Positions 25,291 through 34,138 of a stretch of 64,000 nt of DNA are shown here, one piece after another. The stretch spans positions 620,001 through 684,000 of the forward strand of contig NZ_JAPWIJ010000001.1 in assembly GCF_027270735.1 (NCBI RefSeq), written 5' to 3'. A program made the translations under genes and the position numbers. Below the pieces are notes generated by a model. It saw nothing but the letters and a program-made list of their open reading frames with translations. It did no database searches and was not told the origin of the DNA. Within the stretch, counting starts at the first letter, position 1; each line of letters starts with the position of its first letter. The DNA comes from Rhodococcus ruber. Lineage in GTDB: Bacteria; Actinomycetota; Actinomycetes; Mycobacteriales; Mycobacteriaceae.

Positions 25291-26400
25291 TCACGCTGTC
25301 GGGGTTCCCTGGGCGAGAGTGACTGTGCCGGAACTGGTGACACCCGCATCGTCCACCCATTCCACGACGGCGGAATCGCCGGGGATGCGGCCGACGAGCG
25401 CCTCCGACAGATCCGACGAGGACTGCACGTCCGCTCCGTCGAGCGAGACGATGATGTCTCCGGCCGACAAGCCGAGAATCTCGGCCGGGGAATCGGAGTT
25501 CACCGAGACGACGGCAGCCCCCATTGCCGGCTTGTTCTCGAAGACCGACACATCACGCACCGACACTCCGAAGTACGGAGTCGGGCCCACATGCACTGTG
25601 CCGCTGGACTGCCCAACCAATACCTGATCGAGCACGGCAACCGCCTCGCCGATGGGGACGGCGTAAGCCTCGGGTGCCTGGGGCGGTGCGAACTCGGTGC
25701 CGTTGCGGGCGTCGTCCGACAACCCGGCGGTGTTCACGCCCACCACCCTGCCCCAGGCGTCGAACAGTGGCCCACCCGAATCCCCCGCTCGCACATCGGC
25801 ATCGACTCGAATCATCTTGTCCAGTGTGTTCCGCGAGCCGTCCACCGAACTTCGGGTACGCACCTGCTGATCGAGGGCGGTCACAGACCCGGGTGCAGGC
25901 ACCAATACCCCTGCGCCCGAGGCATTCCCGATAGCCGTGACTGCATCACCCACGTCGGGAAGAGAGTCCGGTGCCAACTCGACCACTGGCAGGTCGGCCG
26001 CGGTGATCAACTGCACGACCGCCACGTCACGAGACTTGTCGTAACCGAGCACGGTGGCGTCGTAGATCAGTCCGTTGCCCATGTTCACCGCGCTGATCTC
26101 GGTGGCGAACTCCACGACGTGGAAGTTGGTGAGCACGATTCCGTCGGGGGCGACGACGAAGCCGGTGCCGGCGACCCCTGAGAGGCCGGCGAACGCCGAC
26201 AGCGTGACGACGGCTGGATCGACCCGAGCCGAGAGCTCGTCGAGAGTCAGCGGTGGCGGTTCGACGACCTGAGCAACGGGTGGGACGGGTGCAGGCGCGG
26301 CGGTGAAGTCCGCGGTCCCGGGATCGAGTGGCGGCGTCGCGAACAGCCATATACCGGCAGCGACCAGCGTCAGAACCACCGCTCGTCCACCCGACCGCAT
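25291..26400 (-). CDS. Secreted or membrane-anchored trypsin-like serine protease with PDZ domain (HtrA type)
   Basis: A 369-residue S1C protease. An N-terminal hydrophobic segment (about 8-25) acts as signal or anchor, followed by a Pro/Ala-rich linker. The catalytic triad is His in LTNFHVV, Asp in SRDVAVVQL and Ser in AGDSGGPLF. The C-terminal PDZ domain (about 270-360) has YFGVSVRD and AGDIIVSLDGADV. It probably works in envelope protein quality control or signalling. ATG at 26400. Confidence 0.92.
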   Translation of the reverse strand: MRSGGRAVVLTLVAAGIWLFATPPLDPGTADFTAAPAPVPPVAQVVEPPPLTLDELSARVDPAVVTLSAFAGLSGVAGTGFVVAPDGIVLTNFHVVEFATEISAVNMGNGLIYDATVLGYDKSRDVAVVQLITAADLPVVELAPDSLPDVGDAVTAIGNASGAGVLVPAPGSVTALDQQVRTRSSVDGSRNTLDKMIRVDADVRAGDSGGPLFDAWGRVVGVNTAGLSDDARNGTEFAPPQAPEAYAVPIGEAVAVLDQVLVGQSSGTVHVGPTPYFGVSVRDVSVFENKPAMGAAVVSVNSDSPAEILGLSAGDIIVSLDGADVQSSSDLSEALVGRIPGDSAVVEWVDDAGVTSSGTVTLAQGTPTA

Positions 26401-26438
26401 AGAGATCGATTATGGTCCGGTGGCGTCGGAGGTGCCAG

Positions 26439-27983
26439 CTAGTTGACGATCACGGCCCGTGGCACGTCGGCGCGCAACGTGAAATCGGTGACGAACTCGC
26501 CGTCCTCGGGTCCGTACCGGCTCTTGATGTCGTAGTTCTCGACGTCGTATGCGTCGAGCGTCGGCGAGTGCGTCGTGACGGCCATCGTCGCGCCGTCGAC
26601 GTCGAATTGGAGCAGACGCTGAAAGCCGGTACTTCGTTCGCCGTCGACCTCGAAGTACTGGTAATCGGCCAGTAACTGCACGACGGTACGGTCGGTGTCG
26701 CCGACATTCTCGTCGACCACGGCAACCTGGCCGTCCACGTGCCCGGACAGTACGAGGAAGACCGACTCGTGAGGCACGACGAGTCGGTTCCAGATCTGTT
26801 GACCCGAACTCGATCCGATATCGCCGAACCCCATCAGCTTCTTCTCGCCGAGTTCGTCCAGGTAGTAGTGCGTACCGATGACCACGTTGCGGTCGGGGTG
26901 ATCGTCGAGCACCCGTTCTGCCCACTGCATGACCTTCTCCGGTGGGTTGTAGCCGATGAAGAGCATGAGAAATTTCGCGCCTGCGATGTCGACCAGATCG
27001 TAGTGCGCCGAATTGTCCTCCGCCGTAAAGGAACCGCCCCAGTACGGCTGATCGCGATAGCGCTGTGGGCCGAAATATTCGTTGTAGAGCGCGTGATTCT
27101 TCTCGTGCTCACCGGGAACCAACTTGCCCGCTGCGTTCCAGATGTTGTCGTGGTTGCCGGGCAGCACGCCGTGGGCAATGCCGGCGTCTTCCAGGATGCT
27201 CATGGACTCGCTCGCCGCCTCGAATTCCCTGCGGGCCTGAGTATCCGGGCGACCTGGGCTGATCCAGCTCTGAATGAGGTCGCCGGTGTGCATGCTGTAA
27301 TCGATCTTCAGCTCGTCGGCGTTGTCGGCAGTCCACTGCGTCATGTCCGAATACACACCGGGGTCGTCGCGAGAGATGTACTGGGTGTCGGTGATGTGTT
27401 GAAGCGCGAAGTCGTAGGTGTCGGCGTCCGCGAAAGCCCGGTCGGGGGTGGCGTTGGTCTCGGCGAACGAACGATCTGCTCGTGGACTGTCGATGACGAG
27501 GACCTCGACAGTGCCGCTCCCACTGGCTACGTCGGCGCTGAGTTCGATCGGCCCGCCGGGTGTCGCAGGTTCTGCTGCCGTGAGCGCCGGACCCCAATCG
27601 GCCGTCGATTCGTTCCACACGTGCAACGCGAGATCGTTGGTGTTGACCGATCGACCGGACCAGGTGAGCGTCGTTCTCTCGGTCCCCGGCACCACCGAGA
27701 CGGTGTAGCGAAGATACGGGTATTCGTCCCATCCGGAAGTCTGCATCTCGGTGGTCGATGATTCGACTCCGACCTCGTGCGTAGTCGGATCCGATTCTGT
27801 CGCGATCCCCGAGACCATCGACGTGGTGATCGCTGCGGGAACCGTCGTCAACCCGACACCCGGTACCGCAGCGGCCTGGCGGGGCGTCGGGTGGTCGCGA
27901 CGCTCGGCTCCCGCGTCGGCACCGGTGAGGGCGAGCAGCACACAGGCCAGCGCCAGGGAGCCGAGGGCCGGTGGGCGCTTCAT
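26439..27983 (-). CDS. Secreted calcineurin-like metallophosphatase
   Basis: A 514-residue exported phosphoesterase. Residues 1-25 form a signal peptide ending near ADAGA. An N-terminal beta-rich domain (about 60-185) precedes the metallophosphoesterase core with HITDTQY (metal ligands in place of DxH), HTGDLIQSW, LPGNHDN, a distal GTHYY and LSGHVDG. The D-x-H of the first block is replaced by TDTQ, as in some related actinobacterial proteins. Substrate is not known. It lies 38 bases upstream of the HtrA-like gene, so they may share a message. Confidence 0.87.
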   Translation of the reverse strand: MKRPPALGSLALACVLLALTGADAGAERRDHPTPRQAAAVPGVGLTTVPAAITTSMVSGIATESDPTTHEVGVESSTTEMQTSGWDEYPYLRYTVSVVPGTERTTLTWSGRSVNTNDLALHVWNESTADWGPALTAAEPATPGGPIELSADVASGSGTVEVLVIDSPRADRSFAETNATPDRAFADADTYDFALQHITDTQYISRDDPGVYSDMTQWTADNADELKIDYSMHTGDLIQSWISPGRPDTQARREFEAASESMSILEDAGIAHGVLPGNHDNIWNAAGKLVPGEHEKNHALYNEYFGPQRYRDQPYWGGSFTAEDNSAHYDLVDIAGAKFLMLFIGYNPPEKVMQWAERVLDDHPDRNVVIGTHYYLDELGEKKLMGFGDIGSSSGQQIWNRLVVPHESVFLVLSGHVDGQVAVVDENVGDTDRTVVQLLADYQYFEVDGERSTGFQRLLQFDVDGATMAVTTHSPTLDAYDVENYDIKSRYGPEDGEFVTDFTLRADVPRAVIVN

Positions 27984-27993
27984 GTCTTCGAGG

Positions 27994-28380
27994 CTACCGA
28001 TACCAGCGCCAGAGCCGCGGCGTCGTGATGACGAGGAGCACTGCGAGGGCCGTGACCACAGCCTGGCCGACGCGGCCTGCTGTCACGCCCTCGGCTGGAT
28101 CGTGCGGTGGGTAGTTCACGACGGCATTGGCCGCGGCGTCGAGCATCAGTGTCGTGCAACCGATCAGCAGTCCGATCCGCCTGCGCTGCGCGATGAGAAC
28201 CGCCGCGAGCGGATCGAGGACGACGAGTGCGACGAAGAACCACGCGATTACCACGGGTACGCCAGGGTAGGGATCCCCTCCGCCGCCGGCCAGTTGAATC
28301 AGATGAACCACCGTGCCGTAGGCGAACACGGCAGCGAACAGGTACGTCGGTATCCGAACGTGTCGCGGGGCTGATCGCAC
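27994..28380 (-). CDS. Small four-helix membrane protein
   Basis: A 128-residue integral membrane protein with four hydrophobic segments (about 12-30, 42-63, 67-88, 105-122) and a basic C-terminus. GTG start at 28380; it ends 10 bases before the metallophosphatase gene on the same strand. I do not recognise a family. It is divergent from the DUF72 gene with a 34-base intergenic region. Confidence 0.7.
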   Translation of the reverse strand: MRSAPRHVRIPTYLFAAVFAYGTVVHLIQLAGGGGDPYPGVPVVIAWFFVALVVLDPLAAVLIAQRRRIGLLIGCTTLMLDAAANAVVNYPPHDPAEGVTAGRVGQAVVTALAVLLVITTPRLWRWYR

Positions 28381-28414
28381 GAGGACGACGCTACTGCCCG
28401 TCTACAGTCGGCTC

Positions 28415-29248
28415 ATGTCCGCGCAGCATCGACCTCGGGTTTCGATCGGTATCTCCGGCTGGACCTACGCACCGTGGCGGGGAGATTTCTATCCGGAGGG
28501 CTTGGCGCATCGAAAGGAGCTCGAGTACGCGTCCGAGCACCTGACGTCGATCGAGATCAACGGCACCTTCTATGCGATGCAGAAGCCGTCGAGCTTCACC
28601 AAGTGGCACGACGAAACCCCCGACGATTTCGTGTTCGCCATCAAGGGCGGCCGATACGTCACGCACATCAAACGGCTCGTGGGCGTCGAGAGTGCACTCG
28701 CGAACTTCTTCGCGACCGGTGTGTTGACTCTGGGGGACAAACTGGGTCCGTTCCTGTGGCAGTTGCCGCCCAACCTCGAATTCGATGCGCAGAAGGTGGC
28801 CGACTTCTGTGCCCTGTTGCCTCGAACAGTGTCAGCTGCAGTGTCGTTGGCGGAATCACGGGACGACAAGTTGGCAGAGGATCGAGTGTTGTTGCCTGCT
28901 CCGTCTTCTCGGCCTCTTCGGCACTGCGTGGAGGCCAGGCATCAGAGCTTCGCCTCCGACGAAGCGGTCGAGTTGTTGCGGCGCAACGATATTGCCTTCG
29001 TCGTCGCCGACACTGCCGGAAAGTATCCGTACGTCGATACTCCGACAGCGGATTTCATGTATGCCCGACTCCACGGTGACGAGGAGTTGTACGCCAGCGG
29101 CTACACCGATGAGGCCCTCGATCGATGGGCCCAGAAGATTTCCGATTGGACGTCGACGGGACGGGACGTCTACGTGTACTTCGACAACGACATCAAGGGC
29201 TACGCGCCGTTCGACGCCATGAAACTCATCGAACGCGTCGGTAGGTGA
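28415..29248 (+). CDS. DUF72-family protein
   Basis: A 277-residue protein of the DUF72 family (YecE-like TIM barrel). Family landmarks are IGISGWTYAPWRGDFYP at the start, SIEINGTFYAMQKPSSFTKW, FAIKGGRYVTHIKRL, FLWQLPPNL, CVEARHQSF, and the terminal YVYFDNDIKGYAPFDA. The biochemical role of DUF72 is not established, although links to iron-sulfur or RNA metabolism have been proposed. ATG at 28415. Confidence 0.93.
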   Translation: MSAQHRPRVSIGISGWTYAPWRGDFYPEGLAHRKELEYASEHLTSIEINGTFYAMQKPSSFTKWHDETPDDFVFAIKGGRYVTHIKRLVGVESALANFFATGVLTLGDKLGPFLWQLPPNLEFDAQKVADFCALLPRTVSAAVSLAESRDDKLAEDRVLLPAPSSRPLRHCVEARHQSFASDEAVELLRRNDIAFVVADTAGKYPYVDTPTADFMYARLHGDEELYASGYTDEALDRWAQKISDWTSTGRDVYVYFDNDIKGYAPFDAMKLIERVGR

Positions 29249-29362
29249 GTATTCAGGTCTCTAGCCTTTTTCCAATACAGGCGCGTGTGCTCTGCTGTGA
29301 GCAGCGCGCGGAGGTGGAGATCCGGCAGCGAGAAGGCTCGTTCACCGGCACACTGGACGCAT

Positions 29363-30379
29363 ATGAAGCTACTGGTTCTCGGCGGCAGCGACTTCGTGGG
29401 GCGAACGGCCGTCGAGCATGCCCTCGCGCTCGGTTGGGACGTCACCGTGCTCAATCGCGGCACGACTGCGTCCGATCCTCGGGTCACGCAACTCGGCGGT
29501 GACAGACGCGCGGTCGACGGACTGGATTCGTTGCGAGAAGCCAACTGGGACATCGCCTTCGACACCTGGTCGTGGGAGCCAGGTGTCGTGGCACAGTCGG
29601 CTTCTGCTCTCGCAGATCGAGTGCGGAGCTACGTCTATGTGTCGAGCCGATCGGTGTACGACGCGCCGGGAGCAGGTGCCACCGAGACCTGGCCGACGGT
29701 ACAGGGGCCTGGCGATGACTACGCACGATGTAAGCTCGGTGGTGAGCAGGCCGCCGTCACGGCATTCGGGGTTCGAGCCTTGTTGGTACGGGCCGGGTTG
29801 ATCCTGGGACCGTACGAGAACATCGGTCGACTTCCCTGGTGGCTGAACAGAATTGAGCGTGCCGGGGATGTTCTTGCGCCCGGTCCCGCCGACCTGGCAT
29901 TGCAGTACATCGACGCGCGCGATCTTGTCGGCTGGAGTCTGGACGCGGCTGCCCGTGGGCTCGGGGGTCCGTACGACGTGGTGAGTCGGCCCGGGCATGC
30001 AACGATGCGCGAGGTTCTGCAGGCCTGCGTTGCCGCGACCCGGTCGGACGCCCGCCTGCGTTGGGTGGAACCGGACGTCCTCGGCGCTGCCGGCGTGCAA
30101 CCCTGGACCGAGCTACCGATCTGGATTCCACCTGGCGCAGATCATGATTCCTTGCACGCGTCCGACGTATCGAAAGCATTCGCGGAGGGGCTTCGGACCC
30201 GGCCGATCCAGGAGACCGTCGCGGACACGTGGACGTGGCTAAAATCGCTGAACGGGCGTGCGCCGGTGAGGGGTGACCGCCCGCCGGTCGGACTCTCCGC
30301 CGACCGTGAGGCGGCAAGTCTGGCGAATGCCGGCTACGCCAATATTCGAGACTCTTGCAGTGGTACTAGAGAACAATAG
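29363..30379 (+). CDS. NAD-dependent epimerase/dehydratase
   Basis: A 338-residue extended-SDR protein. Rossmann motif LGGSDFVGRTAVEHAL at residues 6-21, TxxxR-like VLNRGTT, then YVYVSSRSVYD. Here the usual YxxxK is DDYARCKLGGE, so the Tyr-Lys pair is kept. It resembles the mRNA-binding-like/isoflavone reductase group of actinobacterial epimerases; substrate unknown. ATG at 29363 is taken over the upstream start because the extra 26 residues are unlike the family. Confidence 0.85.
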   Translation: MKLLVLGGSDFVGRTAVEHALALGWDVTVLNRGTTASDPRVTQLGGDRRAVDGLDSLREANWDIAFDTWSWEPGVVAQSASALADRVRSYVYVSSRSVYDAPGAGATETWPTVQGPGDDYARCKLGGEQAAVTAFGVRALLVRAGLILGPYENIGRLPWWLNRIERAGDVLAPGPADLALQYIDARDLVGWSLDAAARGLGGPYDVVSRPGHATMREVLQACVAATRSDARLRWVEPDVLGAAGVQPWTELPIWIPPGADHDSLHASDVSKAFAEGLRTRPIQETVADTWTWLKSLNGRAPVRGDRPPVGLSADREAASLANAGYANIRDSCSGTREQ

Positions 30380-30385
30380 AGAAGG

Positions 30386-30952
30386 CTACGGAGTGCACAA
30401 TCGTCGCACGGCGGCCTCGATTTTCGACGCTCGACGCTGAATTTCGGCGTCATCGGCAGGCTCGCAGTGGAGGCTCGGCGCGGTCATCCAGGCCGAGGTG
30501 ATGCCGAACATCATGGTGATCAGGTCGTCGACGGTGAAGGCGTCGGAGATCAGTCCGTCTTGTTGGGCGGCGGCCATGGCGTTGCGTCGCTCGGCGATGA
30601 CCGAGTGGATGTCGTCGGTGCCCGTTGCCGCCATTCCGCCCTGAAGTTGGGTCCAGAGAAGCAGGCGGTGTTCCTCGGGATGCGCTGCGAGATGCAGGTA
30701 TTCGCGCGCTGCATATCCGCCCAGGTCGTCGACCGCGAAAGGTACTTCGTCGATGAACCGTGCGAACCCGTCCTCGACCACGGCGCGGAACAGGGCTTCT
30801 TTGTCGCCGAAGTATGCGTACAAGCGCTCCTTGCTGGCCTTGGCCGCAACCGCAATGCGATCGACCCTGGCCCCGGCCAGTCCGTGCACCGAGAACTCGT
30901 CACGGGCGGCGACGACGATGCGGGCGCGGGTCGCGCTGGCGTCAGGTTTCAT
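30386..30952 (-). CDS. TetR-family regulator of the divergent exporter
   Basis: A 188-residue TetR repressor. Helix-turn-helix: RIVVAARDEFSVHGLAGARV, then IAVAAKASKERLYAYFGDKE. The C-terminal ligand domain is of the TetR_C type seen with DHA2 exporters. ATG at 30952 is preferred over the longer frame. A 16-base palindrome (30971-30986) lies between it and the exporter's -35 box, so autorepression and exporter repression are both likely. Confidence 0.9.
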   Translation of the reverse strand: MKPDASATRARIVVAARDEFSVHGLAGARVDRIAVAAKASKERLYAYFGDKEALFRAVVEDGFARFIDEVPFAVDDLGGYAAREYLHLAAHPEEHRLLLWTQLQGGMAATGTDDIHSVIAERRNAMAAAQQDGLISDAFTVDDLITMMFGITSAWMTAPSLHCEPADDAEIQRRASKIEAAVRRLCTP

Positions 30953-30970
30953 GGCGGCCACGATACCTCC

Positions 30971-30986
30971 AACCAACTAGTTCGTT
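30971..30986. promoter_or_regulatory. TetR operator
   Basis: AAC-C-AACTAGTT-C-GTT is a palindrome over 16 bases with one mismatched position in each arm. It starts 19 bases from the TetR start codon and touches the -35 hexamer of the exporter promoter, an ideal repressor position. Confidence 0.7.
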
Positions 30987-31014
30987 TGACACTCGGTGCC
31001 AATTGGCTTACCTT
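30986..31014 (+). promoter_or_regulatory. Sigma-70-type promoter of the DHA2 exporter
   Basis: TTGACA, a 17-base spacer, then TACCTT, with the start codon 56 bases downstream. The -35 box overlaps the TetR palindrome by one base. The spacing and -35 are canonical; the -10 keeps TAnnnT. Confidence 0.65.
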
Positions 31015-31069
31015 TCTGCTCGGGACATTTTTCGTGCCCAGAATCAACGAGTACGAGTGGGGTACAAGC

Positions 31070-32653
31070 ATGTCGCAGCACTCCGAGCGCGAAGCGCCGG
31101 ATCTGAATCCGAACTACGAGCGCCGATGGCTGGTGCTGTGCATCGTCGCGATCACGCAGCTGACGATCGTGCTCGACGGCACCATCGTCAACATCGCGTT
31201 GCCGCAGGCGCAGCTGGACCTGGGTATCAGCGACAGCAGCCGCGCCTGGGTCATCACCGCCTACGCGTTGTCGTTCGGCGCACTCCTGCTGCTCGGCGGA
31301 CGCATCGCCGACTATTGGGGACGCAAGCGCTCGTTCATCGTCGGCATGGCAGGCTTCGCCGTTGCCTCCGCTATCGGCGGGCTCGCCCAGGAAGGCTGGC
31401 AGCTGTTCATCGCACGCGCCGGCCAGGGCGTTTTTGCTGCGCTGCTCGCACCCGCAGCACTGGCCATCCTGACCGTCACGTTCACCGACACCAAAGAGCG
31501 CGCCAAAGCGTTCGGTGTCTTCGGCGCAATTGCGGGCGGCGGCGCAGCTGTCGGTCTGCTCCTCGGTGGAGTACTCACCGAATACGCGAACTGGCGCTGG
31601 TGCCTCCTGGTGAACATCCCGGTCGCCGTGATCGCCATCGCCGCTGCAGTGCCGCTGGTGAAGGAGAGCAAGGCGCACGGAGACACCCGCTACGACCTGC
31701 CCGGCGCGATCCTGGTCGCCTTGGGTCTGGCGTCGCTGGTCTACGGCTTCACCGAAGCCGAAGACGGTTGGGCGACGGTACCCACCATCTCGTTCATCGC
31801 GCTCGGCCTCGCTTTGCTGGCCGCGTTCGTCGTGGTCGAATCCAAGTCCGCCAACCCGTTGCTGCCGTTGAGCGTGCTGCTCGATCGTGACCGCGGTGCC
31901 GCGTACATCGGCTCGGCCGTCATCGGTGCCGCCCTGCTCGGTGGCACGTTGTACCTCACGTTCTACTTCCAGATCGTGCTCGAGATGAGCCCGGTGATCG
32001 CAGGCGTGGCGTCGCTTCCGATGACCGGCGGAATCCTGATCACCGCAGCGCTCGCGTCCGCACTCGTGCCGAAGATCGGACCCAAGCCGCTGATGGCCGT
32101 CGGTCCCGTCGTCTCGGCGATCGGCCTGCTCCTGCTGACGCAGATCGGCGTCGACACCTCGTACTGGACGCACGTGCTGCCCGGCGTCGTGCTGCTCGGC
32201 CTCGGTCTCGGACTGCTGATGGTGCCGATGCAGAACGTCGCGCTCATCGGGGTCCCCGATCACGACGCGGGTGCCGCATCTGCGCTGATCAACGCCACGC
32301 TGCAGGTCGGTGGCGCTCTCGGCGCGGCAGTGTTCACCACGGTGTACACCTCGTCCAAGACCTCGTACCTGGCCGAGAATCCTGCGCCCACTCCGCCCGC
32401 CGGGGTTCCCGCGGAGGCTCTCGCCGGCCAAGAGGTCCCCAGCGACGAAATGCTGGCCTCGCTGCCGGAACCGATCCGCAACTTCGTGCTCGCCACCATC
32501 GATCACGCCTTCGCGGCCGAGGTTTCCGGATACGCCTGGGCCTTCGGAACCGCCGCGATCCTGGTCGCGCTGGTGTGCCCGGTGGTACTCGGGCTCGTTC
32601 GTGCGAAGAAAGACGACCTGCCCGTCGGGGACACCCCGGTGCACATCGGATAG
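31070..32653 (+). CDS. DHA2-type 14-helix MFS drug exporter
   Basis: A 527-residue EmrB/QacA-type proton-driven exporter with about 14 membrane helices. Motif D1 LDGTIVNIALPQ lies near residue 36, motif A GGRIADYWGRKRSF near 78, and motif C-like GAIAGGGAAVGLLLGG near 155. ATG at 31070. It is followed by a strong intrinsic terminator and is under apparent control of the divergent TetR gene. The exported drug cannot be deduced. Confidence 0.92.
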   Translation: MSQHSEREAPDLNPNYERRWLVLCIVAITQLTIVLDGTIVNIALPQAQLDLGISDSSRAWVITAYALSFGALLLLGGRIADYWGRKRSFIVGMAGFAVASAIGGLAQEGWQLFIARAGQGVFAALLAPAALAILTVTFTDTKERAKAFGVFGAIAGGGAAVGLLLGGVLTEYANWRWCLLVNIPVAVIAIAAAVPLVKESKAHGDTRYDLPGAILVALGLASLVYGFTEAEDGWATVPTISFIALGLALLAAFVVVESKSANPLLPLSVLLDRDRGAAYIGSAVIGAALLGGTLYLTFYFQIVLEMSPVIAGVASLPMTGGILITAALASALVPKIGPKPLMAVGPVVSAIGLLLLTQIGVDTSYWTHVLPGVVLLGLGLGLLMVPMQNVALIGVPDHDAGAASALINATLQVGGALGAAVFTTVYTSSKTSYLAENPAPTPPAGVPAEALAGQEVPSDEMLASLPEPIRNFVLATIDHAFAAEVSGYAWAFGTAAILVALVCPVVLGLVRAKKDDLPVGDTPVHIG

Positions 32654-32669
32654 ATCTCGCTGGACACAC

Positions 32670-32704
32670 AACCCCGCTGCTCACCCGTCGAGCAGCGGGG
32701 TTTG
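32670..32704 (+). terminator. Intrinsic terminator of the DHA2 exporter
   Basis: A perfect 13-base stem (AACCCCGCTGCTC and complement) with a 7-base loop, followed by TTTGTCGTT. The reverse direction also serves the opposing alarmone synthetase gene, though with less T-richness. Confidence 0.85.
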
Positions 32705-32720
32705 TCGTTGTGTGGGGTAC

Positions 32721-33467
32721 TTACTCCGGGTCGATCGCGTCGGCCTGCGCGGTGAGCAGCATGTGCAACAGCTCCGGCGGCAGGGCCATCGGGGGCATCG
32801 CACCGAGGGTGATGGAGTTCTCGGAATCTCCGTTCAGTTCCTCGACCTCGTCGTGCAAACTCTCCATCTTCTCGTCCAGTTTGTTGGCCGTCTCGGCGGC
32901 TTCGGTCAGTTCCGCCAACAGGTTGGGCGGTATCTGCCCGCGGTACTTGTAGAAGATCTTGTGCTCGAGGCTCGCCCAGAAGTCCATGGCAATCGTGCGG
33001 ATCTGGAGTTCGACCAGTACCGGTTGGACGCGGTCGGACATGAAGACCGGGATTTCGACGATGAGGTGCAAACTCTTGTAGCCGTTGGCTTTCGGGTTCG
33101 CGATGTAGTCTTTGACCTCCACTACCCGAATGTCGCTCTGACTGCTGAGCATGTCCGCAATGCGGTACGTGTCGGAGATGAAGCTGCAGGTTATGCGGAC
33201 ACCGGCAACGTCGAAGATGTTGTCGCGAATGGCATCGAGCGTCAGTGCGCACTTCTTGCGTCGAGCCTTGTCGATGATGCTCTCGGGTGTCTTGAGCCTC
33301 GACGAAACGTGCTCGATGGGGCTGTATCGGTGGATGTGGGTGAATTCCTGCTTCAAGATGTTGATCTTGGTGATCAGTTCGTCGATTCCGAACTTGTAAC
33401 TCATCATGAAGCGAGTGAAATCGTGCCTCAGCCGCACCGGGTCGACGACGGTTTCACTGTTGCTCAT
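32721..33467 (-). CDS. Small alarmone synthetase ((p)ppGpp synthetase, RelQ/RelP-like)
   Basis: A 248-residue RelA/SpoT synthetase-only protein, lacking hydrolase, TGS and ACT domains. Synthetase landmarks: SSRLKTPESI, FDVAGVRITCSF, DYIANPKANGYKSLHL, ELQIRTIAMDFWASLEHK. It makes (p)ppGpp or pGpp from ATP and GDP/GTP/GMP. The C-terminal 60 residues include a coiled-coil-like acidic helix (KLDEKMESLHDEVEEL). ATG at 33467 overlaps the zinc-ribbon gene by 14 bases, so the two are probably one transcript. Confidence 0.9.
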   Translation of the reverse strand: MSNSETVVDPVRLRHDFTRFMMSYKFGIDELITKINILKQEFTHIHRYSPIEHVSSRLKTPESIIDKARRKKCALTLDAIRDNIFDVAGVRITCSFISDTYRIADMLSSQSDIRVVEVKDYIANPKANGYKSLHLIVEIPVFMSDRVQPVLVELQIRTIAMDFWASLEHKIFYKYRGQIPPNLLAELTEAAETANKLDEKMESLHDEVEELNGDSENSITLGAMPPMALPPELLHMLLTAQADAIDPE

Positions 33468-33759
33468 GGTCCCGATTGTCCACGATCGGCGGTCGTGACC
33501 GCGCGGCGCGGGAATCGAAGCTGGCATCACTGCACGTCGGACCGAGTTCCGGGGTGAAACGCACGAGACCACAGCTCTGGCATTGATGCGTACGGTGATG
33601 CCCACGATCACACGAGCAAGCACGTGAACCAACCAACACCGAGCCCGCGACGAGCGGATGGCCGTCGGTGCAGTGGGTAGGTGCTCGTTCGGCCCACCGA
33701 TCGCCGACGCGGTAGAGCGATCCGGCAACCGGCTCGGTATCGCGCTCGCCGGATGCCAT
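33454..33759 (-). CDS. Small Cys/His-rich (zinc-ribbon-like) protein
   Basis: A 101-residue protein with two candidate metal-binding clusters: HCTDGH and CSCDRGHHRTH followed by CQSC. The spacing of Cys and His suggests one or two zinc ribbons. ATG at 33759 (MASGERDTEP) is preferred over an ATG three codons earlier. The 3' end overlaps the alarmone synthetase start, and a LexA-like box lies 106 bases upstream. Function unknown; similar small proteins are seen in other Rhodococcus-type genomes, to my recollection. Confidence 0.7.
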   Translation of the reverse strand: MASGERDTEPVAGSLYRVGDRWAERAPTHCTDGHPLVAGSVLVGSRACSCDRGHHRTHQCQSCGLVRFTPELGPTCSDASFDSRAARSRPPIVDNRDHEQQ

Positions 33760-33864
33760 CGCGCGCAACCGCCTTCGAGAATGTCTACCGTCCGAGTTGG
33801 ACCGCCCGAAGTGGCTCCGCTGGCCGCATCGCCAACTCCGGGGGCGGATTCAGACTAACAGAAG

Positions 33865-33880
33865 TCGAACGTATGTTCTA
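33865..33880. promoter_or_regulatory. LexA/SOS-box-like site
   Basis: TCGAAC-GTAT-GTTCTA matches the actinobacterial SOS box TCGAAC-N4-GTTCGA with one mismatch. On the minus strand a TTGACA lies at 33893-33888, so the box would fall just downstream of a -35 element driving the zinc-ribbon/alarmone-synthetase pair. Confidence 0.6.
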
Positions 33881-33889
33881 AACCGTGTG

Positions 33890-34045
33890 TCAAAACCACG
33901 TCTTTCGGCCACCGACGGCGCGCCCCATCGAACCGAGCACCGTCAGAACTGCGCCGACGACCACCAAGATGATGCCGACAGTCGTCAAAATTGAAATGCC
34001 GGCGAAATAGCCGATGAGGGCGAGGATAATTCCGAGAACGATCAT
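33890..34045 (-). CDS. Small membrane peptide (DUF6131-like)
   Basis: A 51-residue protein made of two hydrophobic helices (about 2-19 and 22-41) and a basic tail GRAVGGRKTWF. It matches the short hydrophobic DUF6131-type proteins of Mycobacteriales that start MIVLG and end with a GRxVGGR tail. AGGAGTGG lies 4 bases before the ATG at 34045. Function is unknown. Its stop codon overlaps the TTGACA of the proposed downstream promoter. Confidence 0.85.
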   Translation of the reverse strand: MIVLGIILALIGYFAGISILTTVGIILVVVGAVLTVLGSMGRAVGGRKTWF

Positions 34046-34138
34046 GACCACTCCTGAAGTTGGGGTGAGCCCGGTACCGGCGGATGCCGATAGGACCGAA
34101 GCTACGCCACCGAGATGGAGGAATGGTCACGATTGTCG

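Noticed and set aside
29249-29362. Hairpin-like CTGCTGTGAGCAG in the gap before the epimerase gene
   Set aside because: Short, no T-run and no conserved placement; not enough to call a terminator or operator.
30977-32671. 564-residue minus-strand frame across the DHA2 exporter
   Set aside because: Low-complexity His/Asp/Arg-rich shadow of the exporter codons, typical of GC-rich DNA; no family resemblance.
33855-34130. 91-residue minus-strand frame rich in Arg/His
   Set aside because: Another frame of the real 51-residue membrane peptide at 33890-34045, which has a ribosome-binding site and a family match.
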